Source: Zoogloea sp.
GTDB taxonomy: Bacteria; Pseudomonadota; Gammaproteobacteria; Burkholderiales; Rhodocyclaceae
Direction: 5' to 3'
Assembly (NCBI RefSeq): GCF_028689785.1
Contig: NZ_JAQVCN010000032.1
Location: 1-50,425 of the forward strand
DNA: 50,425 bases
A model generated the notes under the pieces. The model saw only the letters and a list, made by a program, of their open reading frames with translations, had not been told where the DNA came from and did not search any database. Shown piece after piece: positions 44,113 through 50,425 of this stretch. Each line of letters opens with the position of its first letter. Position 1 is the stretch's first letter. A program made the position numbers and the translations under genes.

Positions 44113-44544
44113 TCAGCTACGGGGCCACAGGATCATCTGAGTGCAGCGGAACAGGGCGATCTTCCGGCCAGTGCCTTCATCGGTGACCACGGCATCCCAC
44201 ACTTGGGTGTTGCGCCCCAGGTGCTGGGCTGTGGCATGGCAGGCGATGCTGCCCTCCTTCACCGTGCCCAGGTGGTTGCTCTTGAGCTCGATGGTGGTGA
44301 ACGACGTAGCCCCGGCCGGCAGATGGGCCACGGTGGCGTAGCCGCAGGTGGTGTCGGCGAGGGCCACCACGCTGGCGGCATGCAAGAAATCATTGGGGGC
44401 AAAGTGCAGCTTCTTCACCGGCATACGGCTCTTCAGGCTGCCTTCGCTCAACTCGACCATCTCGAGGCCCAGGGCCCCCGGCAGGTATTCCTGGCCGATT
44501 TCGTTGAGGTGGCCGATGGAGATGTCGTCTCGGAGTGTGCTCAC
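44113..44544 (-). CDS. PaaI-type hotdog thioesterase
   Basis: A 143-residue hotdog-fold protein. The helix-strand segment HFAPNDFLHAASVVALADTTCGYATVAHLP includes the Asn/His/Asp type residues (N and H before the central helix, D in ALADT) of PaaI/YbgC-like acyl-CoA thioesterases. The ending TSFTTIELKSNHLGTVKEGSIACHATAQHLGRNTQVWDAVV is also typical. It would hydrolyse acyl- or aryl-CoA to free acid in the cytoplasm. It stands alone; the substrate is unknown. Confidence 0.9.
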   Translation of the reverse strand: MSTLRDDISIGHLNEIGQEYLPGALGLEMVELSEGSLKSRMPVKKLHFAPNDFLHAASVVALADTTCGYATVAHLPAGATSFTTIELKSNHLGTVKEGSIACHATAQHLGRNTQVWDAVVTDEGTGRKIALFRCTQMILWPRS

Positions 44545-44586
44545 GGTGCGGTCTTTCCTTTGTGGTTGGGGGGGGGTACGAAAGGC

Positions 44587-44671
44587 GTGGGGTCGAATTC
44601 ATTCGACCTCGGCACCTTGATCATCGGCATGGCGCTCACCACCGTCCGCGGTCGAATAAATTCGACCCCAC
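44587..44671. repeat. palindromic repeat, copy C
   Basis: 22-base arms at 44587-44608 (identical to the left arm of copy A) and 44650-44671 (one mismatch), with a longer, 41-base centre that shares only TCGG and ATC..CGGCATGGCG-like bases with copies A and B. It lies between the thioesterase start and the MFS gene end. Confidence 0.9.
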
Positions 44672-44724
44672 GGGAAAGGCCATGGCGCCTTAGGTGGCAA
44701 ACGACTTCAAACTGAGGAAAGTAG

Positions 44725-44741
44725 GATGAATTCGACCCCAC
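44725..44741. repeat. right-arm fragment of the palindromic repeat
   Basis: GATGAATTCGACCCCAC, the outer 16 or so bases of a right arm, 54 bases beyond copy C and 11 bases past the MFS stop. No matching left arm is present. Confidence 0.7.
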
Positions 44742-44751
44742 GGGCTAGGGA

Positions 44752-45966
44752 TCAGGCGGGCTGGGCGGCGGGCTGCACCGGGGCTTCGCGGATGGGCAGA
44801 TTGGCCAGCGCGGCGAGAGCGGCCAGAGCCATGTCGGCGTACCACATCCACGAAAAATCGCCGAACTGCGTCACTGCCAGCCCGCCCAGCCAGGCCCCCA
44901 GGAAACCGCCGATCTGGTGCGACAGCAGGGTGAGCCCAAACAGGGTGCCCAGGTAGCGCGTGCCGAACAGCTTGCTCACCAGGGTCGCCGTGGGCGGCAC
45001 CGTGGCCAGCCAGGTAAAGCCCAGCCCGGCCGCAAACAGGTAGTAGGTCCATTCGGTGCGGGGCATCAGCAGATACAGCCCGATCAGCAGCGCCCGCGAC
45101 GCATACATGACGGCCAGCACATGCTTGCTCCGGTAGCGCGTCACGCAGGCCCCGGCATACAGGCTGCCCGCCACGTTGGCCAGCCCGATGATGGCAAGGG
45201 ACCAGCTCGCCACGCTGGGCGGCAGGCCGCACAGATCCACCTCGCCCGGCAGGTGCGTCACCAGAAACGCAATGTGGAAGCCGCAAGTGAAGAAGCCCGC
45301 GTGGAGCAGCAGATAGCTGCGGTCGCGCAGGCTGTCGCGCACCGCCTGCCCCAGGCCGCCCTGCCCGCCGGCATCGGCGGCCGGCACGGTCGCTGCGGTG
45401 GTAAGCCGCCCCACCAGGGGCAGGGTGGCCAAGGCCACCACCGCCATCGACCACAAAGCCCCCATCCAGCCAAACGACTGGATCAGGCGCTGCAGCAGCG
45501 GCGCAAACACAAACTGGCCAAACGACCCGCCTGCGTTGATGATGCCCGACGCCGTGCCCCGGGCCGTGGCCGGCAGGCGCTGGGCCGCAGCCCCGATGAG
45601 CACCGAGAAGGCACCGGCCCCCGACCCGATGGACGCCAGCAGCCCCAGCGTCACCGCCAGCCCGAAGCCGCTCTCCATGAAAGGCGTGAGCAGGCAGCCC
45701 AGGGCCAGCAGCACCAGCCCCGCCCGCAGCACAGGCGCCGGGCCGTGGCGATCGGCCACCGCGCCAGCAATGGGCTGGATCGCCCCCCAGGCAAACTGCC
45801 CGACGGCCAGGGCGAAGCTGATGGTGGCCACCCCCAGCCCCGTGGATGTATTGATGGGGCTGACGAACAGGCCGAAAGACTGCCGGATGCCCATGGTGAC
45901 CATCAGGATGCCAGCCGCCGCCAGGGTCACGGCCAGCACATCGGGACGACGCACGCTCTGAAACAC
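44752..45966 (-). CDS. MFS transporter
   Basis: A 404-residue protein with twelve hydrophobic helices. Segments include LAVTLAAAGILMVTMGIRQSFGLFVSPINTSTGLG and FALAVGQFAWGAIQPIAGAVADRHGPAPVLRAGLV, with the loop 2-3 GAVADRHG motif of the major facilitator superfamily; it is closest by eye to CynX/oxalate-formate-type antiporters. It is divergent from a LysR gene 90 bases away, so it is presumably the target of that regulator. The substrate is not predictable. Confidence 0.92.
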   Translation of the reverse strand: MFQSVRRPDVLAVTLAAAGILMVTMGIRQSFGLFVSPINTSTGLGVATISFALAVGQFAWGAIQPIAGAVADRHGPAPVLRAGLVLLALGCLLTPFMESGFGLAVTLGLLASIGSGAGAFSVLIGAAAQRLPATARGTASGIINAGGSFGQFVFAPLLQRLIQSFGWMGALWSMAVVALATLPLVGRLTTAATVPAADAGGQGGLGQAVRDSLRDRSYLLLHAGFFTCGFHIAFLVTHLPGEVDLCGLPPSVASWSLAIIGLANVAGSLYAGACVTRYRSKHVLAVMYASRALLIGLYLLMPRTEWTYYLFAAGLGFTWLATVPPTATLVSKLFGTRYLGTLFGLTLLSHQIGGFLGAWLGGLAVTQFGDFSWMWYADMALAALAALANLPIREAPVQPAAQPA

Positions 45967-46039
45967 GATTCACCTCCTTGTGAGCCCGATTGTGTCGCCC
46001 GCGCGCGCGCCGCCACAAATCATTTAAGATGCGCCATAC

Positions 46040-46054
46040 AATAGTTTTTCTATT
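46040..46054. promoter_or_regulatory. inverted repeat in the MFS-LysR gap
   Basis: AATAG-TTTTT-CTATT, a perfect 5-5-5 inverted repeat ending 2 bases before the LysR start codon. It contains ATAG-N5-CTAT of LysR-box type. Its position over the ribosome site region suggests autorepression. Confidence 0.5.
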
Positions 46055-46056
46055 CC

Positions 46057-46971
46057 ATGAACAGCTACCCACCCCTCAAATCGCTCGTTTTTCTTGATTC
46101 AGTGATGCGGAACAGCAGTTTTTCTGCAGCCGCGGCCGAACTCTGCGTCACCCCCGGCGCCGTCGGCCAGCAGATCCAGAAGCTCGAAGCCTGGCTCGGC
46201 CTGCCCCTCTTCGTGCGTCAGGTGCGGCAGCTCAGCCCCACCCCCGACGGCCTCGCCTACTGGCAGCAGATCCAGCCCGCCCTGGCCCGCATCGCCGACG
46301 CCAGCCGGCGGGTGCGCCACCAGCGCAGCCGCAGCGTGGCGCTGTCCATGCCACCCACCTTCGCCGCCAAGTGGTTTCCCCGGCGCATGGCCGGCTTCCT
46401 CACCCGCCACCCGGACATCGCCCTGCACCTCAACTCCACCACCACCCTGGTGGAGTTCGAGCGCGACGGCATCGACCTGGCCATCCGCTACTTCGACGGC
46501 CACGCCCCCGATCTGGAAACCACCCTGCTCCACAGCGACGAAGCACGGCTCTACTGCCAGCCCGGCTACGCCGCCGCCATCGGCCTCGCCCAGCCCGAGC
46601 ACATCGCCCGAGCCACCCTGCTCACCACCACCATGCACCCCCACTGGCCCACCTGGCTGGGGCGCTTCACCCCGCTGAGCGCAGCGCAGATCGATGCGCT
46701 CCCGCAGATCCGCTTCGACCAGGGCGTGATGGCCATCGAAGCGGCCAAGCAGGGGCAAGGCCTGATCCTCACCAGCCCCCTGCTGGTGGAAGAAGAACTC
46801 GCCCAGGGCAGCCTGTTTGCCCCCTTCGATCACGCCCTGCCCCTGGCCGCCGGCTACCATGTGATCCACCCCCGCGCCCTGCCCCTGCGCCCCGCCGCCC
46901 TTGCCCTCAAGAAGTGGCTCATCGAGGTGGCCGCCGAGCCCGGCCCGGCAGACCGAATGCATTTAGAATAA
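46057..46971 (+). CDS. LysR family transcriptional regulator (GcvA-like)
   Basis: A 304-residue regulator. The DNA-binding domain reads LKSLVFLDSVMRNSSFSAAAAELCVTPGAVGQQIQKLEAWLGLPLFVR in sequence, with the PGAVGQQI recognition helix of the GcvA-like group. The effector domain includes LSMPPTFAAKWFPRRMAGFLTRHPDIALHLN and GIDLAIRYFDG. It probably controls the divergent MFS gene. Start ATG 46057; no better start is seen. Confidence 0.92.
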   Translation: MNSYPPLKSLVFLDSVMRNSSFSAAAAELCVTPGAVGQQIQKLEAWLGLPLFVRQVRQLSPTPDGLAYWQQIQPALARIADASRRVRHQRSRSVALSMPPTFAAKWFPRRMAGFLTRHPDIALHLNSTTTLVEFERDGIDLAIRYFDGHAPDLETTLLHSDEARLYCQPGYAAAIGLAQPEHIARATLLTTTMHPHWPTWLGRFTPLSAAQIDALPQIRFDQGVMAIEAAKQGQGLILTSPLLVEEELAQGSLFAPFDHALPLAAGYHVIHPRALPLRPAALALKKWLIEVAAEPGPADRMHLE

Positions 46972-47007
46972 GCGCCATCGCGCCCCGCGGCGCACCACCG
47001 GTTTCCC

Positions 47008-47424
47008 ATGAGCACGCGACATCAACGCAAACCCAAGCGCCACGGCGGCGGCCCCCTTGCCGCGGTCTTCGCCGTCGTCTTCATCGCCGTACTGGCCGCC
47101 CTGGCCTTCAAAGGGCGCCTGTCCTATATCGTGCCGGCGGTGTATGCCGGCGTCAGCATCGTCACCTTCATCGCCTACGGCTTCGACAAGATCGCCGCCG
47201 AAAAGGGCGAGTGGCGCACACCCGAAAGCACCCTGCACTTCCTCGACCTGGCAGGCGGCTGGCCCGGTGGGCTGGCCGCCCAGCGCCTCCTCCGCCACAA
47301 ATCGTCCAAGTCGTCTTTCCAGGGCGTCTTCTGGACCACCGTCGCGCTAAACGGCGGCCTGCTGGCCTGGGGTATGTCGGCCCAGGGGCCGATGCTGCTC
47401 AAGTTCCTCCTCGGGGCGGCCTGA
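47008..47424 (+). CDS. DUF1294 family membrane protein
   Basis: A 138-residue protein. A basic N-terminus (STRHQRKPKRHGGG) is followed by a hydrophobic helix (~20-37), a second (~45-62, IVPAVYAGVSIVTFIAYGFDK) and the DUF1294 signature AYGFDKIAAEKGEWRTPESTLHFLDLAGGWPGGLAAQRLLRHKSSK in sequence. A last helix is near 110-130. In many proteins this domain is fused to a cold-shock domain; here it is alone. Function is unknown. Confidence 0.9.
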   Translation: MSTRHQRKPKRHGGGPLAAVFAVVFIAVLAALAFKGRLSYIVPAVYAGVSIVTFIAYGFDKIAAEKGEWRTPESTLHFLDLAGGWPGGLAAQRLLRHKSSKSSFQGVFWTTVALNGGLLAWGMSAQGPMLLKFLLGAA

Positions 47425-47556
47425 ACCCGAGCCGCACCAAGGAGCCGGGTGAAGATCTGGTAAGTTTGCGTCCGCCATCACCGGCATGGTCGCCATGGCC
47501 CGCGACCACCCGGCTGGTCAGACCTGAAACGACACCCTAGAATGGACCAGACTATC

Positions 47557-47568
47557 GATTCACGAATC
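47557..47568. promoter_or_regulatory. inverted repeat just upstream of the HipA-like gene
   Basis: GATTC-AC-GAATC, a 5-2-5 inverted repeat ending 12 bases before the ATG. YjjJ-type proteins carry an N-terminal helix-turn-helix, so this could be an autoregulatory operator. The evidence is position and symmetry only. Confidence 0.4.
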
Positions 47569-47579
47569 CATTCAAAAAC

Positions 47580-48923
47580 ATGGACACGCACGCCGACGCC
47601 GTCAGGCTGCGACTCACCCGCGGCCCCCAGACATCCCGCCAACTCACTGAAAAAATTGGCATAAGCCAGCCCAGCCTGTCCCGCCTGCTGGGCACAATGG
47701 CGGCAGAGGTGGTGCGCGTCGGCGCGGCAAGATCTATTCAATATGCCCTTCGCGACCCACGCCGCGGGCTCCCGGACATCCCCATTCACCGGGTCGACCC
47801 CGAGGGGCGTATCCAGCTGATCGGCACACTCATCCCCGTCTGCCCGGACGGCTTCGTCATGCAGCCTGTCGACGGCCCCCATCTGCACAGCCCCGGCCTC
47901 CCATGGTGGCTGTATGACATGCGCCCCCAGGGCTACCTCGGCCGGGCCTACGCCGCCCGCCACGGCCACGCCCTGGGCCTGCCCCCGCGCCTGGGCGACT
48001 GGACCGACACCCACGCCCTGCGCGCCCTGCTCGCCCACGGCCACGACCTCATCGGCAACCTGCTTACCGGCGACCAGGCCCGGGAGCACTTCATCGCCGC
48101 CCCCCAGCCCACCCCCATCCTTCCGGAAGACAAGGCCGAGGCCTACGTCCGACTCGCCCGCGAAGCCGCCCAGGGCGACCTACCCGGCTCCTCCGCCGGC
48201 GGCGAGCAGCCCAAGTTCACCGCCTGCGCCCAGACCCCCGACGGCCCCCGGCACGTCATCGTCAAGTTCTCCGAAGCCGAAGCCGGCCCCGTGCCCGAAC
48301 GCTGGCGCGACATCCTGCTCGCCGAACACCTCGCCCTCGAAACCCTGCGCCACGCCGGCATCCCCGCCGCCGCCAGCCGGATCATCGACCACCATGGCCA
48401 GCGCTTCCTCGAAGTCGAACGCTTCGACCGCATCGGCACCCTCGGCCGCCGTGCCATCCTCTCCCTCGCCGCCCTCGACGCCGAATTCCTTGGTGCCGGC
48501 CGCGGCCCCTGGCCAGAACTCGTCCAACGCCTCGCCACCAGCCGCCACATCCAGCCCGGCGCCGCCCACAACGCCGCCCGCCTGTGGGCCTTTGGCACCC
48601 TCATGGGCAACACCGACATGCACAGCGGCAACCTGAGCTTCATCACCGATCAAGGCCGCCCCTATGCCCTCGCCCCCGCCTACGACATGACCCCCATGGC
48701 CTTCGCCCCCCGCAACAGCGGCAGCCTGCCCGACACCCTGCCAGCGGCAAACATCCACGCCAGAGTAAGCAACGGGATCTGGCGGGAGGCGGAAGAGCTG
48801 GCGCGGGACTTCGTGGCGCGGGTCCGGGCGGCGGAGGGGTTTAGCGCGCGGTTTGTGGGGTGTGTTGATGCGCTGGTGGCGCATGGGGAAGCGGCGGGGG
48901 AGAGGATTGGGCGGTTGGGGTAA
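47580..48923 (+). CDS. yjjJ: HipA family kinase-like toxin YjjJ (HipH)
   Basis: A 447-residue protein of the YjjJ branch of HipA. An N-terminal winged-helix (~1-60, PQTSRQLTEKIGISQPSLSRLLGTM) replaces the separate HipB antitoxin. The kinase core has the Gly/Ser loop SSAGGEQPKFT, the IVKFSE lysine region, the catalytic loop NTDMHSGNLSF (Asp and Asn) and the metal motif AYDMTPM. HipA phosphorylates tRNA synthetases or similar targets; E. coli YjjJ (HipH) has been reported as a stand-alone toxin. No hipB-like gene adjoins it. Length is as expected. Confidence 0.9.
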   Translation: MDTHADAVRLRLTRGPQTSRQLTEKIGISQPSLSRLLGTMAAEVVRVGAARSIQYALRDPRRGLPDIPIHRVDPEGRIQLIGTLIPVCPDGFVMQPVDGPHLHSPGLPWWLYDMRPQGYLGRAYAARHGHALGLPPRLGDWTDTHALRALLAHGHDLIGNLLTGDQAREHFIAAPQPTPILPEDKAEAYVRLAREAAQGDLPGSSAGGEQPKFTACAQTPDGPRHVIVKFSEAEAGPVPERWRDILLAEHLALETLRHAGIPAAASRIIDHHGQRFLEVERFDRIGTLGRRAILSLAALDAEFLGAGRGPWPELVQRLATSRHIQPGAAHNAARLWAFGTLMGNTDMHSGNLSFITDQGRPYALAPAYDMTPMAFAPRNSGSLPDTLPAANIHARVSNGIWREAEELARDFVARVRAAEGFSARFVGCVDALVAHGEAAGERIGRLG

Positions 48924-49381
48924 GAACGCCCTCTTCTGGCGGCCGAGCAAGTGAACCACTTCACTGCCCCCCGCAGGCACAAGTGTCATGCTCTGTTCAT
49001 GACAGCCGGCGCTCACCATAACGACACCCTTGAGAGGCCGTATTCGTCGGGGGTAGCGCAGGAAGTTGTGGGGTGAATGAACGTCGTTCGGCCGATACGG
49101 ACGGTCATGCCGATGAGCCAAGATGACGGCTGTCGGCCATGAGCGGACCTTCAAGAAACTGCTCCATAGCTGCCATTCGCCAGAATATTCTTGCTGTTTG
49201 CCGGCAGGATTTTCGCCGGATCGTATTATCATCGCATATGCGGACAGTCTTTCAGAGCAGCCCGTAAATGAACCAATCAGCCCCATGAAAATATCATTTT
49301 TCGCGATTATCAACATGCGGAAAAGCTGGTTCGTTGAATAACTTTTAGCTGCCTCAAGTTTACGCAACTAGGCCATAAGCC
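48924..49381 (+). other. intergenic transition into lower-GC DNA
   Basis: 458 bases between the HipA-like gene and the abortive-infection gene. The first 200 look like mixed remnants of high-GC sequence (a stretch with TGACGGCTGTCGGCCATGAG is of a kind common in betaproteobacterial spacers). From about 49160 the composition turns A+T-rich. A 72-codon frame at 49123-49341 has no ribosome site or recognisable product. The promoter of the abi gene presumably lies near 49330. Confidence 0.5.
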
Positions 49382-50287
49382 ATGAAAATCAGTCAGCTCA
49401 CTCGTCGGGACATCATTGATTCAATCGCTGCGGAAAATGTCGAATGGAGCGGCCACCTAGAAGAGACTGAATTCCTTTCAAGAATCTTCGACTTAAGTAG
49501 CCTTCCCTCAACAGACTCACGCTTCAAGGATGCTGCAGGTGACATCTGGCAGCATCGAATGAACAACTATGACTGGGACGCTGACTGGGTTTTCCATGAC
49601 ATTCGATTTAACCTCATGAATGGTGACGATGAGGTCTTTCTTCGGTTTTTGGCAGAAATGCTCCACCCAGTCGTCCGCTCCGATGTCACTGAAGCAGAAA
49701 GGCTTGTGCAACTCTTCAACCAGTTCTTAAAATGCGATGGCTTTCAGTTGGTTGAACGCACAAGGCTTTCAGGAAAACCTGTCTATGTCGGGCGGTACGT
49801 TGGCCTTCAAACCACTCCTGGCCTAAATGCAGCGCGAGCAGCACTCGTTGGAACAGATCCGTCCTACGTATCACAGCAGATCACAAGAATTGAAGCCGCT
49901 ATTCAAAATGATCCTTCACTAGCAATTGGCACAGCAAAAGAGCTTGTAGAGACATGCTGTAAGACGATTCTGACAGAACGGGGCGTACAATTCTCAAAGA
50001 ATGCAGACATCCCAGAGTTAGTCAAATTAACCGCCAAAGAGTTGGAACTCACACCAGAAGACATCCCAGAGAAAGCCAAGGCATCTGACACGATCAAGCG
50101 CCTTCTAAGTAATTTGGCAACAATTACTCAAGGTGTCGCAGAACTTCGAAATCACTATGGCACAGGCCATGGGAAGGTCGCCACAGCCAAAGGTTTGCAG
50201 CCCCGCCACGCCAAGCTGGCCGCTGGTGCCGCATCAACATTAGCAGTGTTCCTCGCAGAAACACACAATGAACGGCCAAAGCAATAG
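49382..50287 (+). CDS. abortive infection protein (AbiJ-NTD3 / Abi C-terminal type)
   Basis: A 301-residue cytoplasmic protein. Residues ~1-115 resemble the AbiJ N-terminal domain 3 (RDIIDSIAAENVEWSGHLEETEFLSRIFDL, DWVFHDIRFNLMNGDDEVFLRFLAEMLHPVV in sequence). Residues ~160-295 carry the Abi C-terminal helical domain: ITRIEAAIQNDPSLAIGTAKELVETCCKTIL, then GVAELRNHYGTGHGK and the final LAAGAASTLAVFLAETH. The latter has the R-N-x-x-G-T-G-H-G motif of that domain, compatible with RNA cleavage. Codon use is clearly more A+T-rich than the rest of the window, indicating transfer. An IS5-like end follows 11 bases after the stop. Confidence 0.85.
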   Translation: MKISQLTRRDIIDSIAAENVEWSGHLEETEFLSRIFDLSSLPSTDSRFKDAAGDIWQHRMNNYDWDADWVFHDIRFNLMNGDDEVFLRFLAEMLHPVVRSDVTEAERLVQLFNQFLKCDGFQLVERTRLSGKPVYVGRYVGLQTTPGLNAARAALVGTDPSYVSQQITRIEAAIQNDPSLAIGTAKELVETCCKTILTERGVQFSKNADIPELVKLTAKELELTPEDIPEKAKASDTIKRLLSNLATITQGVAELRNHYGTGHGKVATAKGLQPRHAKLAAGAASTLAVFLAETHNERPKQ

Positions 50288-50298
50288 CCAACGGCTAA

Positions 50299-50425
50299 GG
50301 AATCTCTGATCAATTCGGAGCTGGTAAAATACTAAAGTCATAAAACGTGCTGACGCCATGAAGCAAGCCACCTTCGCCTCCCTGGCCTTCGAGCAAAAGA
50401 AGAAACAGACCCGCCGGGAACGCTT
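50299..50425 (+). mobile_element. left end of an IS5-family insertion sequence (truncated by the window)
   Basis: A candidate terminal inverted repeat GGAATCTCTGATCAATTC begins at 50299 directly after CTAA (50295-50298), which fits the YTAR target of IS5 elements. A transposase start follows at 50358. The other end is outside the window, so the repeat and target duplication cannot be confirmed. Confidence 0.7.
50358..50425 (+). CDS. IS5-family transposase, N-terminal fragment
   Basis: 22 codons from ATG 50358 to the window edge, MKQATFASLAFEQKKKQTRR onward. The opening (T-F-A-S-L-A-F, K-K-K-Q-T-R-R-E) is characteristic of IS5-group DDE transposases. The rest is cut off by the end of the window. 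A partial entry, not a pseudogene as far as can be seen. Confidence 0.75.
   Translation, partial: MKQATFASLAFEQKKKQTRRER

Noticed and set aside
49123-49341. 72-codon plus-strand frame before the abi gene
   Set aside because: No ribosome site, mixed composition across the high-GC to low-GC boundary, no recognisable product.

Overview
The window is a high-GC (about two-thirds G+C by eye) stretch of chromosome from an environmental betaproteobacterium, most likely of the Rhodocyclales type (Zoogloea, Azoarcus or Thauera relatives). This is inferred from the mix of PQQ alcohol dehydrogenases, a PEP-CTERM protein, a urease cluster joined to a urea ABC transporter, and several sigma-54 promoters. 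It was not established by a database search.

Left edge (1-5.7 kb): small standalone genes (transglutaminase-like, DUF2127, LprI/MliC lysozyme-inhibitor fusion), an overlapping pair made of a permuted papain-like protein and a small exported partner, and a 661-residue nucleotide-processing/TPR/SLOG-like protein with the look of a conflict or defence protein.

Quinoprotein region (5.8-17.8 kb): an ExaA/PedH-type PQQ alcohol dehydrogenase with the D-x-D lanthanide signature is divergent from a tight operon. That operon encodes a SoxYZ-like carrier, a zinc metallohydrolase, a TonB protein, a histidine kinase with its response regulator, an MxaD-like SRPBCC protein and a NosR-like flavin/iron-sulfur membrane protein. 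A TonB-dependent receptor converges on the operon. The dehydrogenase and the operon are each preceded by the same 15-base sigma-54 promoter, and a palindrome lies midway between the two. I regard this as the most interesting system in the window: a sigma-54-controlled periplasmic alcohol-oxidation relay, possibly coupled to metal import.

Middle (17.9-21.1 kb): a pirin gene and a LysR gene divergent around a clear LysR box, a PEP-CTERM protein with its own sigma-54 promoter, and a MaoC hydratase.

Nitrogen region (21.2-35.2 kb, mostly minus strand): urtABCDE (urea import), then ureD-A-B-C-E-F-G. The urease run is interrupted by a membrane protein (between ureC and ureE) and a patatin-like phospholipase (between ureF and ureG). 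urtA has a sigma-54 promoter, which fits nitrogen control. A dispersed palindromic repeat sits at several junctions.

Right half (35.3-47.4 kb): NAD(P)HX repair enzyme, CBS/PAS histidine kinase and EamA transporter in overlapping frames; tRNA-Val(CAC) with a terminator; YigZ; Nudix; a second, divergent PQQ dehydrogenase with a periplasmic binding protein; a thioesterase; MFS/LysR pair; DUF1294. The right edge (47.5-50.4 kb) has a HipA-family YjjJ kinase, a lower-GC abortive-infection protein and the start of an IS5-family element, so it looks like the border of a mobile or defence island.
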